The notes beneath the pieces were generated by a model. It did no database searches and was not told where the DNA came from. It saw only the letters and a program-made list of their open reading frames with translations. From CAWEHQ01 sp051001995 (GTDB taxonomy: Bacteria; Actinomycetota; Thermoleophilia; Solirubrobacterales; Thermoleophilaceae), in contig JBPCMT010000235.1 of the NCBI GenBank assembly GCA_051001995.1, positions 1 through 16,996 of the forward strand: DNA of 16,996 nt, given 5' to 3'. Below are positions 6,593 through 14,976 of the stretch, one piece after another (within the stretch, counting starts at the first letter, position 1; each line of letters opens with the position of its first letter). The position numbers were made by a program, and so were the translations under genes.

Positions 6593-6679
6593 GCGCGCTC
6601 CGCTCTCCATTCCTCGCGTGCAGGTACAGCGCCAAGGTAGGGGTAGCCCCCGACGGAAAACCCGTGCGGCAGCCGCGAC

Positions 6680-9600
6680 TCAGGCCATCGCCGCGTCTCG
6701 CAGCGTGAGCTCGGGCCCGTGGACGCATAGACGCTCGCGCGCCGGGCAGTCCAGGCACAGTGAGCGTTCCGGCGATTCCGTCACCGTGAACCGGCCGGCC
6801 GCCACGGCGCCGGCCAGGCCCGCGACCTCGTCGGTGATCCCCGCCGCCTCGTGCTCGCCGAACCGCCGCTCCACGGGTTCCTCCGGGCGCTCGAGGAAGA
6901 CGTAGGCCACGCGCACCGGGCGCCCGTAGCGGCGCAGCGCCGCCAGCGCGTAGATCCGCCGCTGCACCTCGTAGCGCCCCATGTGGTCCGCCGGTGCCGA
7001 TCCCGCGAGCGCATCCGACTTGTAATCGAGCACCAGCGTCTCATCGCCCAGGTCGGCGAGCAGGTCGATCTCGCCGCGCACGAGGAGCCCCCCGGCGCGC
7101 AACGCGAATGACGCCTCCGGATGGAGGCTGCGCGCCGCCGCGAGCTGCGCGCGAATCGGCGCGCGCAGGAACCCCTCGACGAGCGCCACCACGCGGGCAA
7201 CCTGGCGGGCGTCGGGGCTGAGGCCCTCGCGGCGGAGCAGGTCGGCCGCCTCGCGCTCGGCCGGGACCGTCCATCCGGCGCGAGCGCTTCGCTCGAGCAG
7301 CTCGTGAGTCACGCGCCCGCGGCCGTAGCGCATGGCCACCCGTTCGTCATCCTCGGACGCGGGGTGGATCTCGTCAACCTCAACGGCCCCAGGCTCCGCG
7401 GTCCCGGCGCGCGACGTCCGCGGGAGGCGCGGACGCAGGCCGAGGACCCGCTCGGCGTAGAAGCGATAGCCGCAGCGCTCGTACAGCGATAGTGCCGAGT
7501 AGGAGACCGCCCTGACCGGCGGTCCGTCGCGGGCCGCGAGGGGGGCGAGGTCGGGGTCCGGCAGCGGGGCGGCGTCCGGGTCCGCCGGTGGGGCGCCGAG
7601 CGTCCCGGCCCGATCGGGCTCCGCGTACCGAGGCGCGCTCGCCGGCTCGTCCCCGGGAGCACGCGTGCGGACGGCGACCGGCACCGGGGCAGCGGCCCCC
7701 TCGAGGCCGGGGCGCAGCGGAGGCGGCTCGACCTCGACCGACTCGCGCCCGGCCTCCCAGCCGAGCGCGCGCAGCACCGGTCCGATCAGCGGTTCGGTCG
7801 GCCTGGGCTCGCGGTCGAGCTTCTCGAGCGCCACGACTCCGCTCAGTATCAGCCGCCGCTCCGCCCGCGTCATCGCGACGTGCAGGATCCGGCGCTCCTC
7901 CTCGCGCTCGCGAGCTACGGCACGCTGCTCGAGCTCGGGATAGTCGAAGATCTGCGCCTGCCTGCGGCCGAGGCGGGCGAGCCGCAGTCCCACCCGCAGC
8001 GCCTCCGAGCCGGCGGAGCGGCCGTCGTCGGAGCGGGCATCGTCGCCCGGCGCGGCGGGCTCGACGCGCAGCAGCGGCGGAAAACCGGCGCCAAGCGACC
8101 GTCCCAGGTCGGCGACCGCGACGACCGGGAACTCGAGTCCCTTGGCCGAGTGCACCGTCATCAGCCGAACGCCGTCGTGTCCCTCGGCGTCCACCGCGGC
8201 CTCGGCCTCGCGTGCGTCGCCCTCGGTCTCCGACTCGACGTGGTCGAGGAATGCGCGAAGGTCGCGGCCCTCGTCCGCCTCGAACTCGCGCGCGAGGCGC
8301 ATCAGCTTGCGGACGTTCGCCATCCGGCGGCGGCCGCGCCGGCGCATCAGCAGCGCCAGGTCGTACCCGGTGGCGGTGATCGTCCGCTCGATCAGGCCCT
8401 CGAGCGACAGTTGTGGCGCCTCGGCCCGCAGCTCGAGCAGGGCCGAGACGAACTCGCGCAGTCGCTCGCGGTCGTCCGTCGGGATGTGTCCCCCAATCTC
8501 CTCGACCTGGGCGCTCCAACCGGAGCCGCCGTCCCCCGCGTCTGGCGGCTGGGACCCGTCGGCGGGCCCGGGCGGCGGCCCGAAGAGCCACCTGACCGCC
8601 GACCACAGCGGCGCGCCCCCGCCCGCCTGGCGCAGCAGCCAGAGCGTGTCGGGCGCCACGCCGCAGGCAGGCGAGGCGAGCGCCCCGAACAGCACCTTCT
8701 CATCGAGCGGGTTGGCCACGCAGCCGAGGAGGTTGCGCACGTCCGCCACCTGCTGCTTGCTCCAGTAGCCGCGCCCGCCGATCACGTGCGGCGCGAGCCC
8801 CGCTCGGTCGAGCGCATCCTCGTAGGCCTCGACGAAGGAGAACGAGCGCAGCAGCACCACCATGTCGCCGCGCGGCACGCCGAGCTCGCGCAGCTCGCGC
8901 AGGCGCTCGGCCAAAAAACGAGCCTCCGCGAGGCGCCAGGGCTGTGCCCGCTCGTCGGTGGAGATCTCGAGCGCCGCGTCGCGCTCGTCCCAGCCCTCGC
9001 GCTCGGTCACGAGGAGCTCGGCACCCGGCCCCTCCCCCGCTACGCCCTCGGCGCCGAGCGCCCCCACGGCAAGGTCGGCGTACGCCGCGCCGAAGAGGCT
9101 CCGCCCGATGCGGTTGACGAGCGCCAGCACCTCCGGGCTCGAGCGGAAGTTGCCGGTCAGCGGCCGAACGCCCGCGTCCGCGTCCTCCGCCCGCGCGCTG
9201 TCCTCGCGCTGCGCGCGGAACACGTCCACGTCGGCGTGGCGGAAGCCGTAGATCGACTGGAGCTCGTCGCCGACGGTGAAGAGGCGGTTCTGCCGCACGC
9301 CGCCCTCGAGGTGGAGCAACCTGATGACCGCGAGTTGCAGGGCGTTTGTGTCCTGGAACTCGTCCACCATCAGATGGCGGAACTGCTGCTGGTAGCGGAC
9401 GCGCACGTCCGGACGGTCGCGAAGGAGCCGCCGGGCGCAGAGCTGGAGGTCCTCGAAGTCGAGCGCGGAGCGCTGATCCTTGCGGCGCGAGTACTCCTCG
9501 CCGAAGAGCTCGACGAGCTCGCCGAGGTACTCGTAGTGGTGTGCGAAGCGCTCCTCGACGACGCGTCGCTCCAGCGTCGCGCGCGCCGCCTCGTAGGCGT

Positions 9601-10417
9601 CGATCTCGGGCCCGGCGAGCGGCTTGCTGGAGAACCTCCAACCGGCGACCTCGTCCTCGGTCGGCGGACGGCCGTCCGCGGTGGCCGCGACGGCGTCGGC
9701 GAGTAGCCCCAGGCACTTCTCGACCTTCGACGTCCGTTTCACCGCGCCGGCGAAGGCGAGCGCGTCGCGCGCCGCGGCGTGCAGCGCGGCGGCGGCGGGG
9801 ACAACCTCCGGCGGCTCGATCGCCGGCAGCGCCGGGCGCTCGTGTCCGCGCGCGCGCAGCTCGCCGTAGGCCCCCCGGACCACGTCGCGGAGGCTCGAGA
9901 GTCGGAACGCTGCGGCGAGCTCGAAGCGCTCGTCTCCCTCCCGGGCCGCGAAGCGCTGAAACGCCGCGTCGAAGGCCTCTGCGGCGACGCGGCCCGCCTC
10001 CGGCTCGTCGAGCACGCGGAAGCCGGGGTCCAGACCGGCCGCCACGGGGTTCGAGCCCAGCACGCGCCGGCAGAAGGAGTGAATCGTCGAGATCCACGCC
10101 GATTCCGCGTCGCGGGCCAGCGTGCGCAGCCGGCGGCCGCTCGAGCCCTCTCCGGCCTCGACCGCCCGCTTCGACAGCTCGGAGCGGATCCGGCGCTTGA
10201 GCTCGTCGGCCGCGCGCTCGGTGAAGGTGAAGGCGAGGACGTTCTCGACGGAGGCGTCCTCCCCCGAGTCATCCCTGGCGCAGACGACGTCGCAGAAGCG
10301 CTCGACGAGCACGGTCGTCTTGCCGGTCCCGGCGCCCGCCGAGAGGAACAGGTCGCGCTCGCGATCCTCGATCGCCGTGCGCTGCTCGGGCGTGGGCGCG
10401 TGGCCGGGCTCAGTCAT
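6680..10417 (-). CDS. addA: AddA-type helicase-nuclease subunit (UvrD motor plus PD-(D/E)XK nuclease)
   Basis: With AddB this subunit unwinds and resects double-strand breaks for RecA-dependent repair. The ~1245-residue protein has Walker A GAGTGKTT (residues 28-35), FTFTERAADELK (Ia), IHSFCRRVLGSNPVAAGLDPGFRVLDE, motif II DEFQDTN near 350, VGDELQSIYGFRHAD (III), NFRSSPEV (IV), MTVHSAKGLEFPVV (V) and HVAMTRAERRL (VI). A Pro/Ala-rich linker leads to the nuclease, with HELLER, RGEIDLL and DYKSD near 1129. A Cys in LYERCGYRFY and a later CLDCPARERLC form a Cys4 pattern typical of a 4Fe-4S staple, which classical Firmicute AddA lacks. ATG 10417 is chosen for GAGG (10427-10424) six bases upstream; ATG 10420 is possible. 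It overlaps the end of addB by 8 bp. The related AdnAB family is the alternative label. Confidence 0.9.
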   Translation of the reverse strand: MTEPGHAPTPEQRTAIEDRERDLFLSAGAGTGKTTVLVERFCDVVCARDDSGEDASVENVLAFTFTERAADELKRRIRSELSKRAVEAGEGSSGRRLRTLARDAESAWISTIHSFCRRVLGSNPVAAGLDPGFRVLDEPEAGRVAAEAFDAAFQRFAAREGDERFELAAAFRLSSLRDVVRGAYGELRARGHERPALPAIEPPEVVPAAAALHAAARDALAFAGAVKRTSKVEKCLGLLADAVAATADGRPPTEDEVAGWRFSSKPLAGPEIDAYEAARATLERRVVEERFAHHYEYLGELVELFGEEYSRRKDQRSALDFEDLQLCARRLLRDRPDVRVRYQQQFRHLMVDEFQDTNALQLAVIRLLHLEGGVRQNRLFTVGDELQSIYGFRHADVDVFRAQREDSARAEDADAGVRPLTGNFRSSPEVLALVNRIGRSLFGAAYADLAVGALGAEGVAGEGPGAELLVTEREGWDERDAALEISTDERAQPWRLAEARFLAERLRELRELGVPRGDMVVLLRSFSFVEAYEDALDRAGLAPHVIGGRGYWSKQQVADVRNLLGCVANPLDEKVLFGALASPACGVAPDTLWLLRQAGGGAPLWSAVRWLFGPPPGPADGSQPPDAGDGGSGWSAQVEEIGGHIPTDDRERLREFVSALLELRAEAPQLSLEGLIERTITATGYDLALLMRRRGRRRMANVRKLMRLAREFEADEGRDLRAFLDHVESETEGDAREAEAAVDAEGHDGVRLMTVHSAKGLEFPVVAVADLGRSLGAGFPPLLRVEPAAPGDDARSDDGRSAGSEALRVGLRLARLGRRQAQIFDYPELEQRAVAREREEERRILHVAMTRAERRLILSGVVALEKLDREPRPTEPLIGPVLRALGWEAGRESVEVEPPPLRPGLEGAAAPVPVAVRTRAPGDEPASAPRYAEPDRAGTLGAPPADPDAAPLPDPDLAPLAARDGPPVRAVSYSALSLYERCGYRFYAERVLGLRPRLPRTSRAGTAEPGAVEVDEIHPASEDDERVAMRYGRGRVTHELLERSARAGWTVPAEREAADLLRREGLSPDARQVARVVALVEGFLRAPIRAQLAAARSLHPEASFALRAGGLLVRGEIDLLADLGDETLVLDYKSDALAGSAPADHMGRYEVQRRIYALAALRRYGRPVRVAYVFLERPEEPVERRFGEHEAAGITDEVAGLAGAVAAGRFTVTESPERSLCLDCPARERLCVHGPELTLRDAAMA

Positions 10418-13400
10418 CATCGTCCTCGGCCGTCGCGCCGTTCTCGTCCGGGTTCTTCTCGCCGCGCTCACGGCGGCAGATCGGATGGAAGTCGCAGTGG
10501 CGCGGGCACCTGTCTGCGAGCGGATCGCGCGCGAGATGCCCGCGGTGGATGCGCGCCGCCAGCCGCTCGGCCTCCTCCCGGGCGCGCTGCAGGCTGCGCT
10601 CGAACTCCTCCGCGTCGGCGGTGTAGTCCCTGCGCGAGAAGCGCTCCGACAGCGGCGACGCGTCCTGAGGCCCGCGCAGGATCCCGCGCGGCGCCCCGCC
10701 GTGCTGCTTGCCGAGCGGGTGGTAGACGCCTCCGACCGGCTCCAGGCCCCACAGCTCGCGCGCCGCGAGCATGTAGAGCGGCAGCTGCAGCTTGCCCTCC
10801 TCGAGCATCTTCTCCCGCGGCGTGACGTTCGAGCCCGTCTTGTAGTCGTGGACCAGCGCCTGCCCGTCGCCCACCGTGTCGATGCGGTCGATCTTTCCGT
10901 GCAGCCCAAAGCCCGCGAGCGTCAGGGCCGGCTTCTCGTCATCCTCCCTTTCGCCGAAGGCCGCCTCGAGGCGAGCGACGGTTCCCTCGCCGCGCTGAGC
11001 GTCGTAGCGGAGAAAGCGCGCGACGTCGGACTCCATGCGCCTGTACGTCGGGCGCGCCGCCGGCCGTTCCGGGTGGAGGCTCGTGCCACGGGCCTCCTCG
11101 GCGAGGATCGACCGCGAGCGCTCGATCGCGTCGGAGAGGGTGTCCGGCGTCACCGCGCCGATCGCCTCGTAAACGCGCTCGAGCACCCGGTGCGTGATCC
11201 CGCCGCGCACGAGCGGCTCGGGCGCGGGCGCCAGCTCGCGCGGGGACAGCTCGTGGCCCACGAAGTAGCGAAAGGAGCACTCGGCCTGCGTCTCGAGGCT
11301 CGAGGCGCCGATCAGCGTCTTGCCCGCGAACTGCTCGAGCACGTAGGGGACACGCAGCGAGCCCGGGAGGCGGTCGGCGCGGTCACGCGCGGAGACGAGC
11401 CATGGGGCGAGCCGCGCGACCAGGCGCTCGGAGGCGCCGAGCGCGGGCGGAGGCTCGACCGCGCGTCGCTCGGCGAGCGCCCGCGCGAGCTCACGCTCGG
11501 TCGGCGACTCCGACGCTCTGAACACCGTGTCCGACAGCGTCTTCGACGCGGTGATCGCGGACTCGGCGCCCGGGGCGAGCAGGTCGAGGACCTCGTCCAC
11601 GAAGAAGGAGCGACTCGCTGCGCGCCCCTCGTCGTCCGCCGTCCGAAAGGACAGGTGGAGGGTTCGTGTCGCGCGCGTCAGGCAGACGTAGAAGAGGTAG
11701 CGCTCCTCGTCGCGCTGGTCGCCGAGCGCCGGCAACCCGGCGCCGGCGCGCTCGGCATCGGTGAGGAACGCGTCTTCGCGGCGCCGGCGCGGGAAGTCGC
11801 CCTCCTGGAGCGAGACCACGAAGACGTGCGCAAACTGGCGGGCGCGCGCACGGTAGGGGGTCATCACCTCGACCCGTCCGAGCGAGCCGGCGGCCGATCC
11901 GGGGACCCGCAGGCCCTCGAGCAGGGTCACGAGCTCATCGACGGTCGGCGCGACCCCGGCCTCGACCTCCTCGAGCTCACCCAGCTCCGCGAGCGCGCGG
12001 GCCACCGACTCCGCTGCTGCGAGCTCAGCGCGCTCGCGCGCTCCGAGTGTCGCGGCGCTGCGACGGTGCGGGCGCTCGGCGAGGTCGCGAGCGATCGCGG
12101 CGGCCTGCTCGAGCAGCGCGCCCGAGTCGCCGCGGCGCTCACGAAGCGACGTGAGCTCCCACAGCGGCCGCCCGCCGAGCCCGTCCCAGAGCGCGAGCGC
12201 CTCGTCGGCGGAGTCGACCTGCTTGACGCGCACGGCCTGCTCCAGCCGATCCACCAGCCGGTCGCGCCCGCGCTCGGGCGCTCGCAGGAACGCCACGACG
12301 TCAGTCGCCGCTTGAGAGGTCAGGGCCGCGCGCAAAGTTGCCGTCAGCCCGCGGCCCACGGCCGTCTCGACGAGCGGCCGGTCGGCGTGGACGGCGACGG
12401 GGACGCCGCAGCTATCGAAGACCTCCTCCACGAGCCGGGCGCCACCGTCGAGCGACCGCGCTATCACCGCGATGCTCTCCGGCGGAGTGCCCGAGCGAAG
12501 CAGCCGGGCGATCGCGGCGCCGACCTGCTCGACCTCGTTGCGGATGCCGGCCGCCGCGAGCAGCCGGACCTCGTCGCCCGACGCGCGGCGACTCGGCGAG
12601 TCGGTCATGAACGTCCGCTCGAGGTGTCCGAGCACGCTCGTCGAGTGGCGCGCCGGAAGGACGGCGCGGCGAAGCGTCTTCCCGGCCCGGGTCCCCGGCT
12701 CGACGGCCGGCGAGTCGAGCCTGAGCTGCTCCGCGCCGAGCGGCTCGGCGCGCGGCGGCTCGGCGCCCCGCTCGGTGCAAAGCCCTTCGATCTGCTCCAC
12801 AAGACGGCGCCGAGCGGCGAGACAGGTCCGCCCCGGCTCGTGGACGACCGAGACGGTGACCTCCGCGTCACCGGCGAGCACGCCGACCAGCACGAGCTGG
12901 GCCGGCGTCAGGTCGTCGAACCCGTGGAGCAGCACCGGGCGCCCGCCCCAGGCGGCCGGGCGCTCGCCGAGGGCCGCGACGACGCGCTCCGCCAGCGAAT
13001 GCGCGTCCGCGCGGCCGAGCCGGGCGCGTCGCGCCACGTACGCGCGATACAGGGCGGCGATCTCCCTCAGGTGACGCCTGCGCGGCGCGGCGCCTCGCTC
13101 GAGCCGACGGGCGAGCTCCGTGGGACCGACGAGGCCCGCCTGGCAATCGCCGAACAGGCCGTCGAGGGCGTCCACGAAGCCCGGGCGTCGCGCGGACTCG
13201 GCGAGCGCCTCGAGCCGGACGTCGCGCAGCGAGGCGCTCACCACCGCGCGCCGCTGCGCGCGCGTCAGGCGCGGGCCCTCGGCGAGACCCACCGCGCTCG
13301 CGGCGAGCTCGAAAAGCCGGTCGAACGTGACGATCCGGCCGCCGAGCGCCACCGGCTGGCGGGCCAGCAGCTCGTCCTCGTAGCGCTCGACGTCCGCCAC

Positions 13401-13508
13401 CGTGGGCACGACCAGCACCGGCTCGCGCTCGAGCGAGCCCGCGAAGCTCTCGAGCATCTCGCCGGTCTTGCCGCTGCCCGCCGGCCCCGTGAGCAGCGTC
13501 AGCGGCAC
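10410..13508 (-). CDS. addB: AddB-type helicase-nuclease subunit
   Basis: This is the partner of AddA in the break-resecting helicase-nuclease. The 1032-residue protein has an intact Walker A GPAGSGKT at residues 8-15. The motif II region reads LLHGFDDLTPAQ, the degenerate form typical of AddB rather than a working DExx box. Late helicase blocks (VMTPYRARARQFAHVFVVSLQEGDFPRR and YVCLTRATRTLHL) remain. The C-terminal nuclease shows SSLETQAECSFRYF, GITHRVLERV, HGKIDRID, VHDYKTG and QLPLYML, with CPRHCDFHPIC near residue 1010. The Cys in QAEC plus these three make the 4Fe-4S staple known in AddB and Cas4. It ends with an acidic run (AEDDDD). The start is the GTG at 13508; no Shine-Dalgarno is visible and a 20-codon open frame overlaps it. 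Confidence 0.9.
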   Translation of the reverse strand: MPLTLLTGPAGSGKTGEMLESFAGSLEREPVLVVPTVADVERYEDELLARQPVALGGRIVTFDRLFELAASAVGLAEGPRLTRAQRRAVVSASLRDVRLEALAESARRPGFVDALDGLFGDCQAGLVGPTELARRLERGAAPRRRHLREIAALYRAYVARRARLGRADAHSLAERVVAALGERPAAWGGRPVLLHGFDDLTPAQLVLVGVLAGDAEVTVSVVHEPGRTCLAARRRLVEQIEGLCTERGAEPPRAEPLGAEQLRLDSPAVEPGTRAGKTLRRAVLPARHSTSVLGHLERTFMTDSPSRRASGDEVRLLAAAGIRNEVEQVGAAIARLLRSGTPPESIAVIARSLDGGARLVEEVFDSCGVPVAVHADRPLVETAVGRGLTATLRAALTSQAATDVVAFLRAPERGRDRLVDRLEQAVRVKQVDSADEALALWDGLGGRPLWELTSLRERRGDSGALLEQAAAIARDLAERPHRRSAATLGARERAELAAAESVARALAELGELEEVEAGVAPTVDELVTLLEGLRVPGSAAGSLGRVEVMTPYRARARQFAHVFVVSLQEGDFPRRRREDAFLTDAERAGAGLPALGDQRDEERYLFYVCLTRATRTLHLSFRTADDEGRAASRSFFVDEVLDLLAPGAESAITASKTLSDTVFRASESPTERELARALAERRAVEPPPALGASERLVARLAPWLVSARDRADRLPGSLRVPYVLEQFAGKTLIGASSLETQAECSFRYFVGHELSPRELAPAPEPLVRGGITHRVLERVYEAIGAVTPDTLSDAIERSRSILAEEARGTSLHPERPAARPTYRRMESDVARFLRYDAQRGEGTVARLEAAFGEREDDEKPALTLAGFGLHGKIDRIDTVGDGQALVHDYKTGSNVTPREKMLEEGKLQLPLYMLAARELWGLEPVGGVYHPLGKQHGGAPRGILRGPQDASPLSERFSRRDYTADAEEFERSLQRAREEAERLAARIHRGHLARDPLADRCPRHCDFHPICRRERGEKNPDENGATAEDDDD
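10424..10427 (-). promoter_or_regulatory. Ribosome-binding site of addA inside addB
   Basis: The minus strand reads GAGG six bases before the ATG at 10417 and three before the ATG at 10420. The spacing favours 10417. The start codon overlaps the last codons and stop of addB (ATGACTGA), so reinitiation or coupling is likely and would help balance the two subunits. Confidence 0.6.
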
Positions 13509-13561
13509 GTCAGTCGAGGCGCGTCCGCGCGCGCGGACCGTGTTGCTGGCGGGACGACCAT
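13499..13561 (-). CDS. Possible 20-codon upstream open frame overlapping the addB start
   Basis: ATG at 13561 opens a 20-codon frame (MVVPPATRSARADAPRLTCR) ending with TGA at 13501-13499, ten bases inside addB and in a different frame. addB itself lacks a visible ribosome site, so translation of this leader could bring ribosomes to the addB GTG. A -10-like sequence lies just upstream. In this GC-rich DNA a short open frame is easily accidental, so confidence is low. Confidence 0.25.
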   Translation of the reverse strand: MVVPPATRSARADAPRLTCR

Positions 13562-13571
13562 GCGTCGGGCG

Positions 13572-13583
13572 ACACTAGATAAC
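13572..13583 (-). promoter_or_regulatory. Putative -10 region of the addBA promoter
   Basis: The minus strand reads GTTATCTAGTGT, one of the few AT-rich patches in the 151-bp gap. It contains TAGTGT (a TANNNT match) and TATCTA. A transcript starting about 7 nt later would begin 3-4 bases before the ATG at 13561. No clear -35 was seen. Confidence 0.42.
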
Positions 13584-13655
13584 GGGTCGGGCGGCGGGCC
13601 CGGCGCCTGACAGCGTCGAAGCGCGTTGCCCGGCGCGCCGCGCGTGCGACGGCGT

Positions 13656-13661
13656 TACGGT
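13656..13661 (+). promoter_or_regulatory. Putative -10 hexamer for dacB
   Basis: TACGGT is followed by seven bases and an in-frame TTG at 13669, the same TANNNT-N7-start geometry seen at 2236 and 2243. If it is real, the hexamer overlaps the GTG at 13660 and the protein would start MPYRRQIRVPAALL. Leaderless TTG starts are rare, so this is tentative. Confidence 0.28.
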
Positions 13662-14937
13662 GGGCGACTTGCCGTACCGTCGGCAGATCCGCGTCCCGGC
13701 CGCTCTGCTCACCCTGCTAGCCGTGCTGGCAGCCGGGTTGGCGTGGGCCGAGCCCGCGAGCGCGGGGCGGCAGGAGCGCAACTTGCGCTCCGCCCTCGCG
13801 GACGCGATGAGGGCGGCCGGCGGTGGGTCGGGCGCCTACGTGGGCAACATGACCGAGGGTGGCCGGCTGTTCGCGAAGCGCGCCGGCGACCGGCGCACGC
13901 TCGCGTCCAACACGAAGCTCTACTCGACGGCCGCGACGCTGGGGCGCTTCGGCCCCGACGAACGGCTCGAGACGCAGGTCCGCGGCTCCGGCCAGCTCAC
14001 CGCCGCCGGCGCTTGGCTCGGCGACCTCTACCTCGTGGGCGGCGGCGACCCCACCTTCGGCAGCCGCTCGTTCGCGCGCGCCTACGGCAGCGAGGCCTCG
14101 GTCGAGGCACTCGCCGCCGCGCTCGACCGAGCCGGGCTCGAGCGCGTCATGGGTCGCGTCCGCGGCGATGAGTCGCGTCACGACTCGCGCCGCGGCGGGC
14201 CCGCGTCCGACTACCGGACGTCGCCGTACGTCGGCCCGCTGAGCGCCCTCTCGTTCAACCGCGGCGACGGCGACGGCGGCTTTCAGTCGAACCCGCCGAA
14301 GGTCGCGGCCCGGGAGCTGACGAGGGCGCTCGAGCGGCGCGGGATCGGCGTCAGCGGACCGGCCCGGACCGGCACCGCCCCGCCGACCGCCGCGAGGCTC
14401 GTAGGCGTCAGCTCGCCGCCGCTGGCCGGACTCGTCAGGCAAACCAACAAGCCGTCCGACAACTTCTTCGCCGAGATGCTCGCGAAGGAGCTCGGCACAT
14501 CGCCCGGGCGCGGAACCACCAAGCGCGGAGCGAACCGCGCGCAGGCCTTCGCCGCGGGGCTGGGGTCACGGGCTCAGATCGTGGACGGGTCCGGGTTTGC
14601 GGGGCGCAAACACCCCCAGCCCCACGCCGTTGTGAAGGCTCTCGCGGGCCTCGAGGCGAGTCCGAGCTTCGCGCCCGAGTACCCCGCGTTCCGGGCCTCG
14701 CTCCCGATCGCCGGCCGCGACGGCACGCTGTCCGACCGGATGCGCGGCGAGGCGGCCGAGGGCCGCTGCCGGGCGAAGACCGGGACGCTCCCGAACGTCA
14801 GCGTCCTGTCCGGCTACTGCAGGTCCCGCGGGGGCGACCGGATCGCGTTCTCCTTCCTGATGTCGCGGATCGACGTCGACGCGGCGCGCGACCTCCAAGA
14901 CCGGATGACGAACGCGATCGCTCGCTACCGCGGCTGA
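13660..14937 (+). CDS. dacB: D-alanyl-D-alanine carboxypeptidase/endopeptidase (PBP4 type, peptidase S13)
   Basis: This is a secreted class C low-molecular-mass penicillin-binding protein that trims or cleaves peptidoglycan stem peptides. All three active-site motifs are present: SxxK as Ser83-Asn-Thr-Lys86, SxN as Ser266-Asp-Asn268, and KTG as Lys373-Thr-Gly375. The ~180-residue spacing between the first two is usual for S13 enzymes, which carry extra domains there. A basic n-region and the hydrophobic segment AALLTLLAVLAAGLAWA (about 14-30) followed by ASA form a Sec signal peptide. The 425-residue length is close to family norms. GTG 13660 is the outermost start; TTG 13669 is an alternative. 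It is divergent from addB and followed at once by hairpins. Confidence 0.93.
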   Translation: MGDLPYRRQIRVPAALLTLLAVLAAGLAWAEPASAGRQERNLRSALADAMRAAGGGSGAYVGNMTEGGRLFAKRAGDRRTLASNTKLYSTAATLGRFGPDERLETQVRGSGQLTAAGAWLGDLYLVGGGDPTFGSRSFARAYGSEASVEALAAALDRAGLERVMGRVRGDESRHDSRRGGPASDYRTSPYVGPLSALSFNRGDGDGGFQSNPPKVAARELTRALERRGIGVSGPARTGTAPPTAARLVGVSSPPLAGLVRQTNKPSDNFFAEMLAKELGTSPGRGTTKRGANRAQAFAAGLGSRAQIVDGSGFAGRKHPQPHAVVKALAGLEASPSFAPEYPAFRASLPIAGRDGTLSDRMRGEAAEGRCRAKTGTLPNVSVLSGYCRSRGGDRIAFSFLMSRIDVDAARDLQDRMTNAIARYRG

Positions 14938-14973
14938 GCCGCCGCGACCGGCGGCAAAGGGCGCCTCAGCGCC
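14938..14973. terminator. Tandem hairpins after dacB
   Basis: GCCGCC/GGCGGC with a 6-base loop (14938-14955) starts at the first base after the dacB stop. A second hairpin, GGCGC/GCGCC with a CTCA loop (14960-14973), follows. Neither has a T tract. They lie between dacB and the stop of a possible minus-strand frame at 14977, so they could serve both directions. Confidence 0.5.
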
Positions 14974-14976
14974 GCG

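Noticed and set aside
4189..6643. Near-identical 15-mers GCGCCAAGGT(T/A)GGGG at 4189-4203 and 6629-6643 as possible attachment sites around the sulfatase
   Set aside because: A 15-mer pair with one mismatch is expected several times by chance in 17 kb of GC-rich DNA, and no integrase or transposase is present.
7880..9706. 608-codon plus-strand open frame opposite addA
   Set aside because: It is antisense to the helicase motifs of addA and has no recognisable domain.
10421..10909. N-terminal extension of AddA to 10909
   Set aside because: The extension is Arg/Thr/Ser-rich, lies over the AddB nuclease motifs in another frame, and AddA motif order starts just after 10417.
6680..13508. Helicase-nuclease pair read as a phage-defence system
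   Set aside because: The domain order and motifs match the housekeeping AddAB/AdnAB recombination enzyme, and no other defence gene is nearby.
10122..13610. 1162-codon open frame on the plus strand opposite addB
   Set aside because: It is the antisense of addB and the start of addA, whose motifs are unmistakable. Its composition (Arg/Gly/Ala-rich, no domain) is the usual artefact of GC-rich DNA.
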